This document shows positions 27,474 to 36,734 of a stretch of 64,000 nt of DNA, one piece after another. Below the pieces are notes generated by a model. It had not been told where the DNA came from and ran no database searches. It saw only the letters and a program-made list of their open reading frames with translations. The translations under genes were made by a program, and so were the position numbers. The stretch is from the NCBI RefSeq assembly GCF_025950235.1, contig NZ_JAPDDT010000002.1:434001-498000 (forward strand), written 5' to 3'. This DNA is from Luteolibacter arcticus (lineage in GTDB: Bacteria; Verrucomicrobiota; Verrucomicrobiia; Verrucomicrobiales; Akkermansiaceae). Position 1 is the first letter of the stretch, and each line of letters begins with the position of its first letter.

Positions 27474-29570
27474 ATGACCGCTCATATTCCCTCTCTGCTA
27501 TCCCTTATGATCCCATCGATCAGCCTCGCTGCGGCGATTGACTATCCCTCGACCCGCAAGGCGGAGGTGACCGAGGAACTGCACGGGACCCAAGTGCCGG
27601 ACCCCTACCGCTGGCTCGAGGATGACAATGCCGCGGAAACGAAATCGTGGGTCGCGGCGCAGAATGGGGTCACCGAATCGTTTCTCGCGACGATTCCGCA
27701 GCGCGGAGAGATCCGCAAGCGGCTGGCCGACCTGTGGAACTTCGAGCGCACCGGCGCGCCCCAAGAGTTCGGCGGCAAATGGTTCTTCACGCACAATACC
27801 GGCCTGCAGAACCAGTCGGTGCTGAAGGTCGCCGATTCGCTCGATGGCGAGGGCAAGCTGCTGCTCGATCCGAACTCGCTGTCGGACGATGGCACCGTGT
27901 CGCTCGCCAATTTCACACCGAGCGAGGACGGCAAGCTGCTCGGCTACTCGATCTCGCGCGGCGGCAGCGATTGGAATGAGATCCTCGTTCGCGACGTGGC
28001 CACCGGCAAGGACACCGGCGATCACCTCAAGTGGGTGAAGTTCAGCGGGATCTCCTGGGCCAAGGATGGCAGCGGCTTCTACTACAGCCGCTATGAGGCA
28101 CCGCTGGAGGGTGCCGCGCTCACGCAGAAGAACGAGTTCCAGAATTTGTGCTTCCACAAGATCGGCACGCCGCAATCGGAAGACCCCGTGATATACGAGC
28201 GGAAGGACCAGCCGCGCTGGGGTCTCGGCGGCGGACTGACCGAGGACGGGAAATTCCTCGTGATCCATGTATCCGAGGGCACCGATCCGAAGAACCGCTT
28301 TTTCTACCGGCCCGTCGATGGCGAGAAGGTCATCGAGTTGCTGGCGGATGCCGATGCGAGCTACGACTTCATCGGCAACAAGGACGGCTTGTTCTATTTC
28401 CGCACCGATCTCGAGGCACCGCGGCACCGGATCATCGCCATCGATGTGGCGAAGCCGGAGCGCTCCGCGTGGAAAGAGATCATTCCGCAGTCGAAGGACT
28501 TGCTCCAGGAAGCCAGCATGGTCGGTGGCAAGCTGGTGGTGGAATACTTGAAGGACGCGAAGAGCGCGGTGGCCGTCTATGATTCCGACGGCAAGAAAGT
28601 GCGCGATGTCGATCTGCCGGGTATCGGCAGCGCCAGCGGCTTCGGCGGTCGCGAGAAGGACAAGCAGACCTTCTACTCCTTCACCGGCTTCACCGATCCC
28701 GGAGCGATCTATCGCTATGATCTGGAGAGTGGCACCAGCACGCTGTGGAAGCGGCCGAAGGTCGGCTTTGATGGCTCGGCCTACGAGACCAAGCAGGTCT
28801 TCGCCACCAGCAAGGATGGCACCAAGGTGCCGGTCTTCCTCGTCCACAAGAAGGGCATCGCGCTCGATGGCTCGCATCGCACGCTTCTCACCGGCTACGG
28901 CGGCTTCAATATCAGCATCACGCCCGGCTTCTCCATCGGCCGCGCGGTGTGGCTGGAGCGGGGCGGGATCCTCGCGGTGGCCAATCTGCGTGGCGGTGGC
29001 GAATACGGCAGCGACTGGCACCTCGCTGGCACGCGCCTTCAAAAGCAAAACGTCTTCGATGACTTCATCGCCGCTGCCGAGTGGCTGGTGAACGAGAAAT
29101 ACACCTCTTCCAAGAAGCTCGCCATCCAGGGCGGCAGCAATGGCGGCCTGCTGGTCGGCGCTTGCATGACCCAGCGGCCGGATCTCTTCGGCGCTGCGCT
29201 GCCGGCCGTCGGCGTGATGGACATGCTGCGCTTCCACAAGTTCACCATTGGCTGGGCTTGGGAAAAGGACTACGGCAGCGCCGAAAATGCCGAGGAGTTC
29301 AAGGCCCTGCTACGATACTCACCGTACCACGTGCTCAAGAACGGCACCCGCTACCCGGCGACGATGGTGACCACTGCCGATCACGACGACCGCGTGGTGC
29401 CTGCCCACAGCTTCAAGTTCGCCGCGCGCTTGCAAGAGTGCCAGGCGAAGGACGGCCCGCCGGTGCTGATCCGCATCGACACCAGCGCCGGCCACGGTGC
29501 GGGCACGGCGCTGTCGAAGATGATCGACAAGACCGCCGACGAGTGGGCGTTCCTGGAATCCGTGCTCTAG
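27474..29570 (+). CDS. Prolyl oligopeptidase family serine peptidase (S9A), exported
   Basis: A 698-residue peptidase that cleaves after proline in short peptides. A hydrophobic N-terminus (SLLSLMIPSISLAAAI) suggests export. Residues about 25-410 form the beta-propeller, beginning with TQVPDPYRWLEDDNAAET. The C-terminal alpha/beta-hydrolase domain holds Ser555 in GGSNGG, Asp639 in ADHDDRVVP and His674 in SAGHGAG, so the triad is complete. RGGGEYGSDWHLAG, a family landmark, is present. It is single, divergent from the secreted-protein genes to its left. Confidence 0.95.
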   Translation: MTAHIPSLLSLMIPSISLAAAIDYPSTRKAEVTEELHGTQVPDPYRWLEDDNAAETKSWVAAQNGVTESFLATIPQRGEIRKRLADLWNFERTGAPQEFGGKWFFTHNTGLQNQSVLKVADSLDGEGKLLLDPNSLSDDGTVSLANFTPSEDGKLLGYSISRGGSDWNEILVRDVATGKDTGDHLKWVKFSGISWAKDGSGFYYSRYEAPLEGAALTQKNEFQNLCFHKIGTPQSEDPVIYERKDQPRWGLGGGLTEDGKFLVIHVSEGTDPKNRFFYRPVDGEKVIELLADADASYDFIGNKDGLFYFRTDLEAPRHRIIAIDVAKPERSAWKEIIPQSKDLLQEASMVGGKLVVEYLKDAKSAVAVYDSDGKKVRDVDLPGIGSASGFGGREKDKQTFYSFTGFTDPGAIYRYDLESGTSTLWKRPKVGFDGSAYETKQVFATSKDGTKVPVFLVHKKGIALDGSHRTLLTGYGGFNISITPGFSIGRAVWLERGGILAVANLRGGGEYGSDWHLAGTRLQKQNVFDDFIAAAEWLVNEKYTSSKKLAIQGGSNGGLLVGACMTQRPDLFGAALPAVGVMDMLRFHKFTIGWAWEKDYGSAENAEEFKALLRYSPYHVLKNGTRYPATMVTTADHDDRVVPAHSFKFAARLQECQAKDGPPVLIRIDTSAGHGAGTALSKMIDKTADEWAFLESVL

Positions 29571-29679
29571 GCGCGGTCGGGACCGGGGCTGTTTTCGGTG
29601 TCACACAATCTTCGGATTTTGCGGCTTGTCATTCGATCATCTCGCCCTGAGTTTCCGACGTAACTTCCCCCTTGGGCGC

Positions 29680-30933
29680 ATGACGATTTTCCCCCGAAAT
29701 CCGCATCGAGCCGTCGTCGTGGCGGCCTCCTGCTGCTGCTTGCAGGCGATGGCCGCCCCGACCGATCCCGGTGGCTTCATTGCCCACGTCATTCCCGCGG
29801 GATCACAGCGATTGGTCGGAGTTTCGCTAGGGAGCTTTAAGAGTTTCGGCGGCACGGTGTCCGGGGTATCCGTCACCGGGCTGACCGCATCGAGCGCCCT
29901 CCCCCCAGGCTTTTTCGGTGCTTCGGACTCGGGGTTTCTCACCGTAAGGGCCGGTGCCTTTGCCGGGCTTGCGATGACAGTCACTTCCGTGTCCGGAAAC
30001 GAGCTGACGCTTCAGCGCTCGCCGGTGGGGTTGATTTCCCCGGGTGACACCCTTGAGCTGTTCGTGAACCACACGATCGGTGATCTATTCGGTGCCCAGA
30101 ACTCCGTCGGCCTGCTGGCGGGCACGGATGCGTCACAAGCCGATACCATCGGCCTGTGGAATGCGGAGACCCAAAGCTCCCGGGTTTTCTACTACCGGAC
30201 GGGCGATGGATGGCGGGAGTCGGGCAACGAGGCGGCTGGCGATCAAAGTAGGATGCCCATGCCTTTTCCGGCGGCGTTGGTGATCAACCGCCGCGGCTCC
30301 ACACCCCTGCAAGTGACCATAATGGGAGCAGTGCCGATGCCGATGACACCGCGGTATTTCGAGGTGTCTTCCGGGAGAAATCTGGTTTCGGCACCTTTTA
30401 CCTGGGCAAACAAGATCGCGGATTATGGCCTCTACCTGGAGGGTTCTCCGTATTCGGTCATTGGTGCCGATGCCGCTCCGGATGCAGACACGATCCGCTT
30501 CAGCAATTTTTCGTCAGCGACCAATTCCGAGGTCATCTACTATCGCCTCGGCCAAGGTTGGCGCACGGCAGGTGCGGAGGGCGACGCGGGCAACACGCCG
30601 GTCGAACTCGGTCAGTCGATGGACTTCCAGCGGCGCGGTCCGGCAGGATTCATCAAGGCACACGGATTCCCGCTGCAAGCCGGGGCGGCTCTAGGTGCCC
30701 GGTCCGCCTCAGCTCCTGTAACAACCGTGCCGATTCAAGGCACCAAGCCCGGTGCCGGAGGCGTGCAAGTCGAGTGGACCGCGGAAGCCGGCGCCACCTA
30801 TCAAGTGCAGACCCAACTCGCGGGCGATGACGCGTGGGTTGACCTTGGCGAGTCGGTGACGACCGAGGGGACGGATGGCAGCGCCTTTTGCCGTCCATCG
30901 GGACAAGGACTCCTGCGAATCGTGAAGCACTGA
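29680..30933 (+). CDS. TIGR02597-like secreted protein
   Basis: A 417-residue secreted protein (signal peptide about residues 1-26, ending LQAMAAPTD). The body has two similar halves, each with a segment on the pattern DTIGLWNAETQSSRVFYYRT / DTIRFSNFSSATNSEVIYYR followed by GDGWR or GQGWR. This is the pattern I associate with TIGR02597, a family found in Verrucomicrobia with no known function. The ATG at 29680 gives a good signal peptide; an upstream in-frame ATG at 29626 does not. The next gene starts one base after its stop, so the two form a pair. Confidence 0.75.
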   Translation: MTIFPRNPHRAVVVAASCCCLQAMAAPTDPGGFIAHVIPAGSQRLVGVSLGSFKSFGGTVSGVSVTGLTASSALPPGFFGASDSGFLTVRAGAFAGLAMTVTSVSGNELTLQRSPVGLISPGDTLELFVNHTIGDLFGAQNSVGLLAGTDASQADTIGLWNAETQSSRVFYYRTGDGWRESGNEAAGDQSRMPMPFPAALVINRRGSTPLQVTIMGAVPMPMTPRYFEVSSGRNLVSAPFTWANKIADYGLYLEGSPYSVIGADAAPDADTIRFSNFSSATNSEVIYYRLGQGWRTAGAEGDAGNTPVELGQSMDFQRRGPAGFIKAHGFPLQAGAALGARSASAPVTTVPIQGTKPGAGGVQVEWTAEAGATYQVQTQLAGDDAWVDLGESVTTEGTDGSAFCRPSGQGLLRIVKH

Positions 30934-30934
30934 C

Positions 30935-31900
30935 ATGAAACCGATTCCACAATCCTTTCTCAGCCGTGCCACGGTGTTGTTGCTGGTGGCGCTATCGGCC
31001 ATGGCGTGCCCGGCATCGAACGTCGTGATGTCGAATCTTTTCTCGGCCGAAGGCTCCTCCACCACGCTGACCGATTCGTCGGGGGCGCTGTTGGCATCGG
31101 GCTCACTGGTCCAATTGGGAACTTTTCCGGGACTTGGCGAGGCGGGAGTTGCGGCCTTGGCCCTCCACGGTCCGGTCACGCTCATGTCCGGGATCGACGG
31201 CTTCGGGTCTGCTTTCGGGGTCGGAGCCGGAGCGGGAAATGCCGAGGGCCGGATCGAAATCACCGCCAACGAGGCGGTCGGCATCGCCACCGGTGAACTT
31301 TACGCCGTGATCCTCAACGCGCCCACCGTCGAGGCTGCCACCGAGGTGCTGGTGCTCAAGCTGGCCGACTCGGTGCCGGCCGATGATGCCAGCAGCCTGC
31401 CCGGATACCTGGCGGTCCATTTGCGTGATGCGGAAGTGGTGTTCGGCGCGCAGGGTGCCGGTGGCTTTTCGACCCAGGCGGCCACGATTCCGACCAGCTT
31501 CGACGCTTGGATCCTCGGGCAGCTTGGGGAGGACTCGGATCCTACCCTCCGGAGTGCCGGGGCGGACGCCGATGGCGACGGATTGACCAATTTGCTGGAG
31601 TACGGACTGGGCTCGCTGGCGGGAGACAGTAGCTCCCGGCCGCGGATTGAGATCCAGGAGACGAGCGGCGAGTACCACGTGCTTTCGTTGCGCCGGATGG
31701 ACGATCCAGCCCTCGTCTTCGCCTGCGAAGTCCAAGCCGATTTGTCCGAGATCGTTTGGCCGCTGCTCGAAACCCCGCTGTTAGAAGCGGCAAATCCACC
31801 GGTGCCCGCGCCGGATGGCCACCAGTGGATGCAGCAACGGCTGCCTTCCGGCAGCCGTGCTTTTGTTCGCTTGAAGGTGACAGCGGAGGAAGCGCCCTGA
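30935..31900 (+). CDS. Secreted protein with DxDGDGLTNLLEY motif
   Basis: A 321-residue secreted protein (signal peptide RATVLLLVALSAMACPAS). The first half is Gly/Ala-rich and beta-type; near residue 208 is GADADGDGLTNLLEYGLGSL, a calcium-binding-like motif that precedes the C-terminal domain of many Verrucomicrobia surface proteins. It follows the TIGR02597-like gene by one base and probably shares its transcript and location. Function unknown. Confidence 0.7.
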   Translation: MKPIPQSFLSRATVLLLVALSAMACPASNVVMSNLFSAEGSSTTLTDSSGALLASGSLVQLGTFPGLGEAGVAALALHGPVTLMSGIDGFGSAFGVGAGAGNAEGRIEITANEAVGIATGELYAVILNAPTVEAATEVLVLKLADSVPADDASSLPGYLAVHLRDAEVVFGAQGAGGFSTQAATIPTSFDAWILGQLGEDSDPTLRSAGADADGDGLTNLLEYGLGSLAGDSSSRPRIEIQETSGEYHVLSLRRMDDPALVFACEVQADLSEIVWPLLETPLLEAANPPVPAPDGHQWMQQRLPSGSRAFVRLKVTAEEAP

Positions 31901-31935
31901 GCTGTCTCGCCTCGCTCCGCCGAAGGTTTTTCCGG

Positions 31936-34188
31936 TTACTCCACGCCGGCGCGGATGAAGGCCTTGGTATTCGCGCCCGCGGCACCCGGGGTGCGGAAGG
32001 TCTTGTAAACCCAGCCTGCGTCGGGTTCCGGGAAGTCTTCCTGGATGAAGAAAGAATCCTCGTTGTTCACTTCGGTGACTTCGAGATTGCCCCAGGTGCC
32101 GAGGTTGCTCGACGCCTCAATGGTGTAGGTCACGCCATCGACGGGGTCGGAGGTCATGCGGTTCCCGTCCGGCGAGAAGACGGCGTCCCCGCGCACGGCC
32201 ACGGTCAGCGTGAGAACGTTCGGCACACCCTCGACGATCGCCATTTTTCCGAAGGACAAGCCGGTGGAGGAGCCGCTGTTAGGGTTGCCGTTGAGGGCAA
32301 ATTCGAGCAAGTTCGACACGCCGTCACGATCCGGATCGGAGCCGGGAAGGGCATCGTCCCCGGCAAGGTTGTTAGGCGGCCCGGTGGCCCATCCCGCGTA
32401 GGGAGAGACCTCCGTGCCGCCGGGGTTGATGGCGAAGACGAAGCCGCCGACCTGGCCTTCGTCCGCGGAACCCACCGCGGTGCGGCCGTGCAGGCTGCCG
32501 GTCACGGTGCCACTGCCATCCGCGGTCGCCGTGCCGATCACGGTCATGTTGGCAAGGATCGGAACATCGGTCACGGTGCCGATCGTTTGCGCCTTCACGC
32601 CGGCCGCGCCACTGTCGCCAAAGACGACGAAGCCCCCTGCCGGACTTCCGTCCCACGCGGCACTGGCGTAGAGCGTCACCGTTTGCCCGGCATTGAGTCC
32701 GGTCAGGGTGAACGTGTGGTCGTTGGTCTGATTTCCGAAGGTATAGAAGCCGGAGCGGATGAGCGGTTCCCACGCACGCTCGTTGTCGTAGGCGCCGACG
32801 TTGTTGATCGAGAAGCCGTAGCCTAGGCCATTGATGTCACCGGCGCTGGCGACCGGAGTGGCGGCCACGTAGTTCGCAGAGACCGGAGTCCAACCTGGGG
32901 CGTAGCTGCCGATGTTGCGGTCGGTGAAGTCGAGATACAGCCGGGTGCGGTTGTCGAAGGTGACCGAGATCGTGTGATTGGCCGTGACGTCTTCGAACCA
33001 GTAGGTCTCCAGATCGTTCACCGGCACGCCGTCCACAAAGACCTCGGCGACCTGGTAGCCGGGAGCCGGAGTGAAAGTGTATTGCTGGCTTTCACCATGA
33101 ATCACCGGAGTGGCACCGGCCGGGCTGATGGAGCCGTTCGCTCCGGCGCTGGCCGTGATCGAGTAGGTATTCAGCGCGAAGGTAGCGCTGATGGTGTGGT
33201 TGCCGGTGACGTTTGGGAAAGTGTAGTTCGTCACCGCACCGACCGAAACGCCGTCTACCAGCACGTTGGCGACGTGGTAGCCTGCGTCCGGTGTGATGGT
33301 GAAGGGGGAGTTCACGCCGTTATTCACACTCACCGCGCCGGACGGGCTGATCGATCCGTTCGTTCCGGCAGTGGTCGTGATCGTGTGGGTCACGGTGTTG
33401 AGGGCGAACGTTGCGCTGATCGTGTGGTTCGTTTCGACGTCGTCGAAGGTGTAGGTGGTCACCGCACCCACCGAGACATTGTCCACCAGCACGTCCGTCA
33501 CGTGGTAGCCGCTGTTGGCGGTGATGGTGAAGGTTTTGTCATCGCCGCCCGGCACTTCCACGGCTCCGGCGGGATCGATGGTGCCGTTGGCTCCCGCGTT
33601 GGCGGTGATGGTGGGAGCGGGGAAGAAGACGAAACCACCCACCTGTCCTTCGCCTGCCAGGCCGACGCCTTGGTCGCTGTGCAGGCTGCCGGTGACGACC
33701 CCGCTGCCATCCGCGACCGCGGTGCCGATGTAGGTCAGGCTGGCGATCGTCGGATTGGTGCCGAGATTGTCGGCCTGGGCCTTCACGCCGTTCGGGGCGT
33801 TGTCGCCAAAGAGGACGTAGCCACCCTTGCCGGGTCCATTCCAGCCGGCACTGGCGTAGAGCTTCACCGATTGTCCGGGATTCAGGCCGGACAGCGAGAA
33901 GCCGTGGGTATTGTCCAGTTGCCCGAAATTGTAGAATCCCGAGCGGGTCAGCGGTTGGCCGGCTTGGCCATTGTCCCAGCAGGCCACGTGATCGAAAACG
34001 AAATCGTAGGAGGTGCCACCGACGTCGGTGAGGTTCACCATCGTGTTGTTCGTGGTGAGGCCGACCACGGGGGTCCAGCCCGACGCGATGTTGACCGCGT
34101 TGCTGGTGAAGTCGAGTTTCAGCGGAGCCGCCTGCGCGAGGCCGAGGGCGGCGAGCAGCGGGATCGCCTGCGAGGCGAGACGTTTCAT
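31936..34188 (-). CDS. Large secreted protein with InlB-B-like repeats
   Basis: A 750-residue surface protein. A signal peptide (LASQAIPLLAALGLAQAAPL) is followed by a beta domain (about residues 20-185), three tandem repeats of about 70 residues (185-395; each has INPxG-type turns, GYHVxxVLVDxVSVG and NHTISATF), a second copy of the first beta domain (about 395-565), and a C-terminal part opening with SDPDRDGVSNLLEFALNGNP. The repeats resemble the InlB B-repeat/divergent bacterial repeat group. The duplicated flanking domain shares SGFY-FG, GLN-GQ-V-LYAS and EGQVGGFVF. Probably an adhesin or secreted matrix protein. Confidence 0.8.
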   Translation of the reverse strand: MKRLASQAIPLLAALGLAQAAPLKLDFTSNAVNIASGWTPVVGLTTNNTMVNLTDVGGTSYDFVFDHVACWDNGQAGQPLTRSGFYNFGQLDNTHGFSLSGLNPGQSVKLYASAGWNGPGKGGYVLFGDNAPNGVKAQADNLGTNPTIASLTYIGTAVADGSGVVTGSLHSDQGVGLAGEGQVGGFVFFPAPTITANAGANGTIDPAGAVEVPGGDDKTFTITANSGYHVTDVLVDNVSVGAVTTYTFDDVETNHTISATFALNTVTHTITTTAGTNGSISPSGAVSVNNGVNSPFTITPDAGYHVANVLVDGVSVGAVTNYTFPNVTGNHTISATFALNTYSITASAGANGSISPAGATPVIHGESQQYTFTPAPGYQVAEVFVDGVPVNDLETYWFEDVTANHTISVTFDNRTRLYLDFTDRNIGSYAPGWTPVSANYVAATPVASAGDINGLGYGFSINNVGAYDNERAWEPLIRSGFYTFGNQTNDHTFTLTGLNAGQTVTLYASAAWDGSPAGGFVVFGDSGAAGVKAQTIGTVTDVPILANMTVIGTATADGSGTVTGSLHGRTAVGSADEGQVGGFVFAINPGGTEVSPYAGWATGPPNNLAGDDALPGSDPDRDGVSNLLEFALNGNPNSGSSTGLSFGKMAIVEGVPNVLTLTVAVRGDAVFSPDGNRMTSDPVDGVTYTIEASSNLGTWGNLEVTEVNNEDSFFIQEDFPEPDAGWVYKTFRTPGAAGANTKAFIRAGVE

Positions 34189-34569
34189 CCGGCTTCGTTC
34201 CGGACGCGGGAGTGGGGGATGGTCTTGGGTTGGTAGGATGGAGTTCACGGTCAGTGGATGGGCTGGGCCTGATGCCGTCTTACGGCCATCCCGGGGTGGG
34301 TTCTTTGGGAGAAAAGCCACTCGGGAGATGGGGCGGAAACGGCGCGGACGGGTTGGGTTCCGAAGCGAACCGAGTACATCGATTCAACCTTGGGTTCCAC
34401 ACCAATGATCCCACCAATCTGAGAACGCGAGCAAAAAGTTGCATAAAGTTGCATAACAACCGCGACGCGCTTTCCAACCGACGATTCTTATGCCGGAACG
34501 GTTGCTGGAGCGCGGGGACCTCGACCCGCGCTCCAGCGCCTCACCCCTCATTCACCCAAAGTGACCTGC
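34189..34569. other. Intergenic region with tandem AAAGTTGCAT repeat
   Basis: 381 bases between two minus-strand genes. Two adjacent copies of AAAGTTGCAT (34435-34444, 34445-34454) form a 20-base direct repeat followed by AAC. The GTTGCAT core is the same as in the hairpin at 15011-15037. It may be a regulator site for the surface-protein gene, about 250 bases away. No ORF or RNA gene is recognised in the remainder. Confidence 0.45.
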
Positions 34570-35460
34570 TCAGGTCGCGGGCTTGCCCCCGCCTTCCGTC
34601 TCCAGCCGGGCGGCGATCGCCTCGATCACCGCGTCCGGCGAGAACTCGCCCGCGGTGAGCCCGATCCGCCCCACGCCTGCGAAATCGCGCGGCTCGAGCG
34701 CTCCCGCATCCGCCACGGCTTTCGCCGAAAGACCCAACCGCCGGGCGGTCTCGATCAAGGCCCGCACCGAAGCCTCTCCGGCCTCGCCTGCGACAATGAT
34801 CGATTCCGCCCAACGGCTGAGCGCTTCCACGGACCGCTCGCGCTCCAACATCGCGAGTGAGGTCGTATCGAGGAAAACCATGCGGCTGTCCGGGTGGCGC
34901 AGCCGCAGCGCCTCCGCCATCACGGCCGCGTGACGACGCGTCATCCGGGTCTGGCAGACGATGCCGAACTTCGGGGCAAACGGCAGCAGCGCCGCTTCCT
35001 CGGCATCCTCCACCACCGCGGCTCCCGTGGCCTCACCGGCGATGGCAAGGCTCTCCGCATCGCCGCGAAAGCCCGCCACCAGCGGCTTGCAGTGCTCCAG
35101 CGTCAGGAGATTGAGCGAGGTCTGCGCGCGCCGCACCGAGGGCAGCGTGAGGTCGAAGAGCTCGTGCCCGCTTTCCTTCCAGCGCCTGCGCGTCTCCCTG
35201 GGCAATCCGCCCAAGGGGACCACCACGGTGTGGGTCGGTGCCCGGAATTCCTGCGGATCTCCCTCCAAGGCACCCCGGCGACGGAAGACTTCGCACAGCG
35301 CCGCATCCGGCGCGAGCGCGCCCAGGATAGTCACCGGGCCGCGCTTGAGACGGGCCTCAAGCCGGGCGATTGCCTCGCGGGTCTCCACGCTGTGGCCGGC
35401 CACCATGGCGCGGCGGATCTGAAAACGCATGACGGGAGGGGTTTGGGTGCTTGCAGGCAT
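34570..35460 (-). CDS. IspH/LytB-like pseudoenzyme lacking the Fe-S cysteines
   Basis: A 296-residue protein with the fold order of IspH (4-hydroxy-3-methylbut-2-enyl diphosphate reductase), whose [4Fe-4S] cluster is held by three cysteines. Aligned by eye, the first (GFCxGV) is replaced in GHSVETREAI, the second (DATCPLV) in FDLTLPSVRR, and the third (CxATxxRQ) in LDTTSLAMLERER. The substrate-binding histidines and the Thr of QTTLS (here VCQTRMT) are also lost, whereas GLTAGEFSPD near the end is kept. It therefore cannot be a working IspH; a binding or regulatory role is possible. The start may be the ATG at 35430 instead. Confidence 0.7.
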   Translation of the reverse strand: MPASTQTPPVMRFQIRRAMVAGHSVETREAIARLEARLKRGPVTILGALAPDAALCEVFRRRGALEGDPQEFRAPTHTVVVPLGGLPRETRRRWKESGHELFDLTLPSVRRAQTSLNLLTLEHCKPLVAGFRGDAESLAIAGEATGAAVVEDAEEAALLPFAPKFGIVCQTRMTRRHAAVMAEALRLRHPDSRMVFLDTTSLAMLERERSVEALSRWAESIIVAGEAGEASVRALIETARRLGLSAKAVADAGALEPRDFAGVGRIGLTAGEFSPDAVIEAIAARLETEGGGKPAT

Positions 35461-35461
35461 G

Positions 35462-35480
35462 AACTTTGTAATGCAAAGTT
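35462..35480. promoter_or_regulatory. Hairpin directly before the IspH-like gene
   Basis: AACTTTG (35462-35468) and CAAAGTT (35474-35480) pair around a TAATG loop, ending one base before the upstream start codon at 35460. It may be an operator or a structure that hides the start site; if translation really begins at 35430 it lies in the leader. Confidence 0.35.
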
Positions 35481-35630
35481 TCGGGGCGAGGTGATCCCCC
35501 GGCGGGGTGAGAGCGGCGTCACTCTGTGTGGCAAAGTAAGTTTGGCAAGCCGGAAGTTTGTGACATCGCGTCCTTGGCGCGAGACCGCGCCTTGTGGGGA
35601 GGGGTTTGAAATGTCATCGGATTTCCACCC

Positions 35631-36728
35631 ATGAGACTCGCCGCCCTGCTCCTGCTCCCGGTCATGATGCTTTCAGCGGTCGCCGCGCCATCGATCCATC
35701 TCGAGCGGGCTGCGGAGGTCACGGAGTCGATCCAGGAACACTTTTGGGATCGGAAGTCCGGCCTCTACGCTTCCAAGTCCGGCGGCAAGGAGCCGGAGAT
35801 GATCTGGGGCAGCGGCGTGATGTTTTCTGCCGTCGTCGGAGCCGCGCGCCACGACAAGAAATACCGGCCGGTGATGCGGAAGTTCTTCGACGCGATGGAG
35901 GGCTACTGGGACCTGAAGGTGAAGATTCCCGGCTACGAACCGGCCCGAACCCAGGGCGGCAACGACAAGTACTACGACGACAACGCGTGGATGGTGCTCA
36001 TGTTCCTAGAGGCCTACGAGCTGACCGGCGAGTCACGCTATCTCAAGCGCGCGGAAGAGACGCTGGAGTTTGTGGTCAGCGGTTGGGACGAGGAACTCGG
36101 CGGCGGCATCTGGTGGCACGAACAGCACAAGGGCGACGGCAAGAACACCTGCGTGAATGCGCCCGGCGCGCTCGGCTGCTTCCGCGTGGCACGCTTTGAA
36201 AAGGAGGCCGACGCGGCCAAGTGGAATGCCTTCGGGGAAAAGATCACCGTCTGGACGGTGAAAAACCTCCAGGCCCCGAACGGCCTCTTCTCCGACGCGA
36301 TCAACGTGAAGACCAAGGAGGTCAATCGCGCCCAGCTCACCTACAATGCCGGCCTGATGCTCCGCGTCTTCCTCTCGCTGCACGCCCGCACCGGCGAGCG
36401 CTTCTACCTCGATGAAGCGCTGCGCATGGGCAAGGCGGCGAACTCCCTGCTCGATCAAGCCACCGGCGCGTATCGCGATCCCATCAAGTGGGCGCATCTG
36501 ATGGTCGAGGCCGATCTCGAACTCTACCGCGCCACCGGCGACAAGGCGTATCACGAGCGCGCCGTGAAGAATGGCGCGCACCACTACGCGACGTGGAAGA
36601 AGTCACCCGCGCCCGACCTCATCACCCAGGCCTCGCTAGCCCGCGAGCTGTGGTTGCTGGCCGATCACGAAACGCCGGTCGGCGTGGAATTCTGGAAGAA
36701 GTCCGACAAGCCGAAGGCAGTACGCTAG
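35631..36728 (+). CDS. Secreted glycoside hydrolase family 76 (alpha-1,6-mannanase-like)
   Basis: A 365-residue secreted enzyme (signal peptide RLAALLLLPVMMLSAVAAPS). The (alpha/alpha)6-barrel family GH76 uses two adjacent aspartates as catalytic pair; here they are in NDKYYDDNAWMVLMFLEAYE. WGSGVMFSAVVGAARH and NRAQLTYNAGLMLRVFLSLH match other conserved helices. Members hydrolyse alpha-1,6-mannan, as in yeast cell walls. No polysaccharide utilisation cluster is adjacent, so it is a stand-alone gene. It converges with the next gene, 6 bases away. Confidence 0.85.
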   Translation: MRLAALLLLPVMMLSAVAAPSIHLERAAEVTESIQEHFWDRKSGLYASKSGGKEPEMIWGSGVMFSAVVGAARHDKKYRPVMRKFFDAMEGYWDLKVKIPGYEPARTQGGNDKYYDDNAWMVLMFLEAYELTGESRYLKRAEETLEFVVSGWDEELGGGIWWHEQHKGDGKNTCVNAPGALGCFRVARFEKEADAAKWNAFGEKITVWTVKNLQAPNGLFSDAINVKTKEVNRAQLTYNAGLMLRVFLSLHARTGERFYLDEALRMGKAANSLLDQATGAYRDPIKWAHLMVEADLELYRATGDKAYHERAVKNGAHHYATWKKSPAPDLITQASLARELWLLADHETPVGVEFWKKSDKPKAVR

Positions 36729-36734
36729 ATCGAT

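Noticed and set aside
34570..35460. Calling this gene a working ispH
   Set aside because: All three [4Fe-4S] cysteines and the main substrate-binding residues are missing, so the enzymatic function is not supported.
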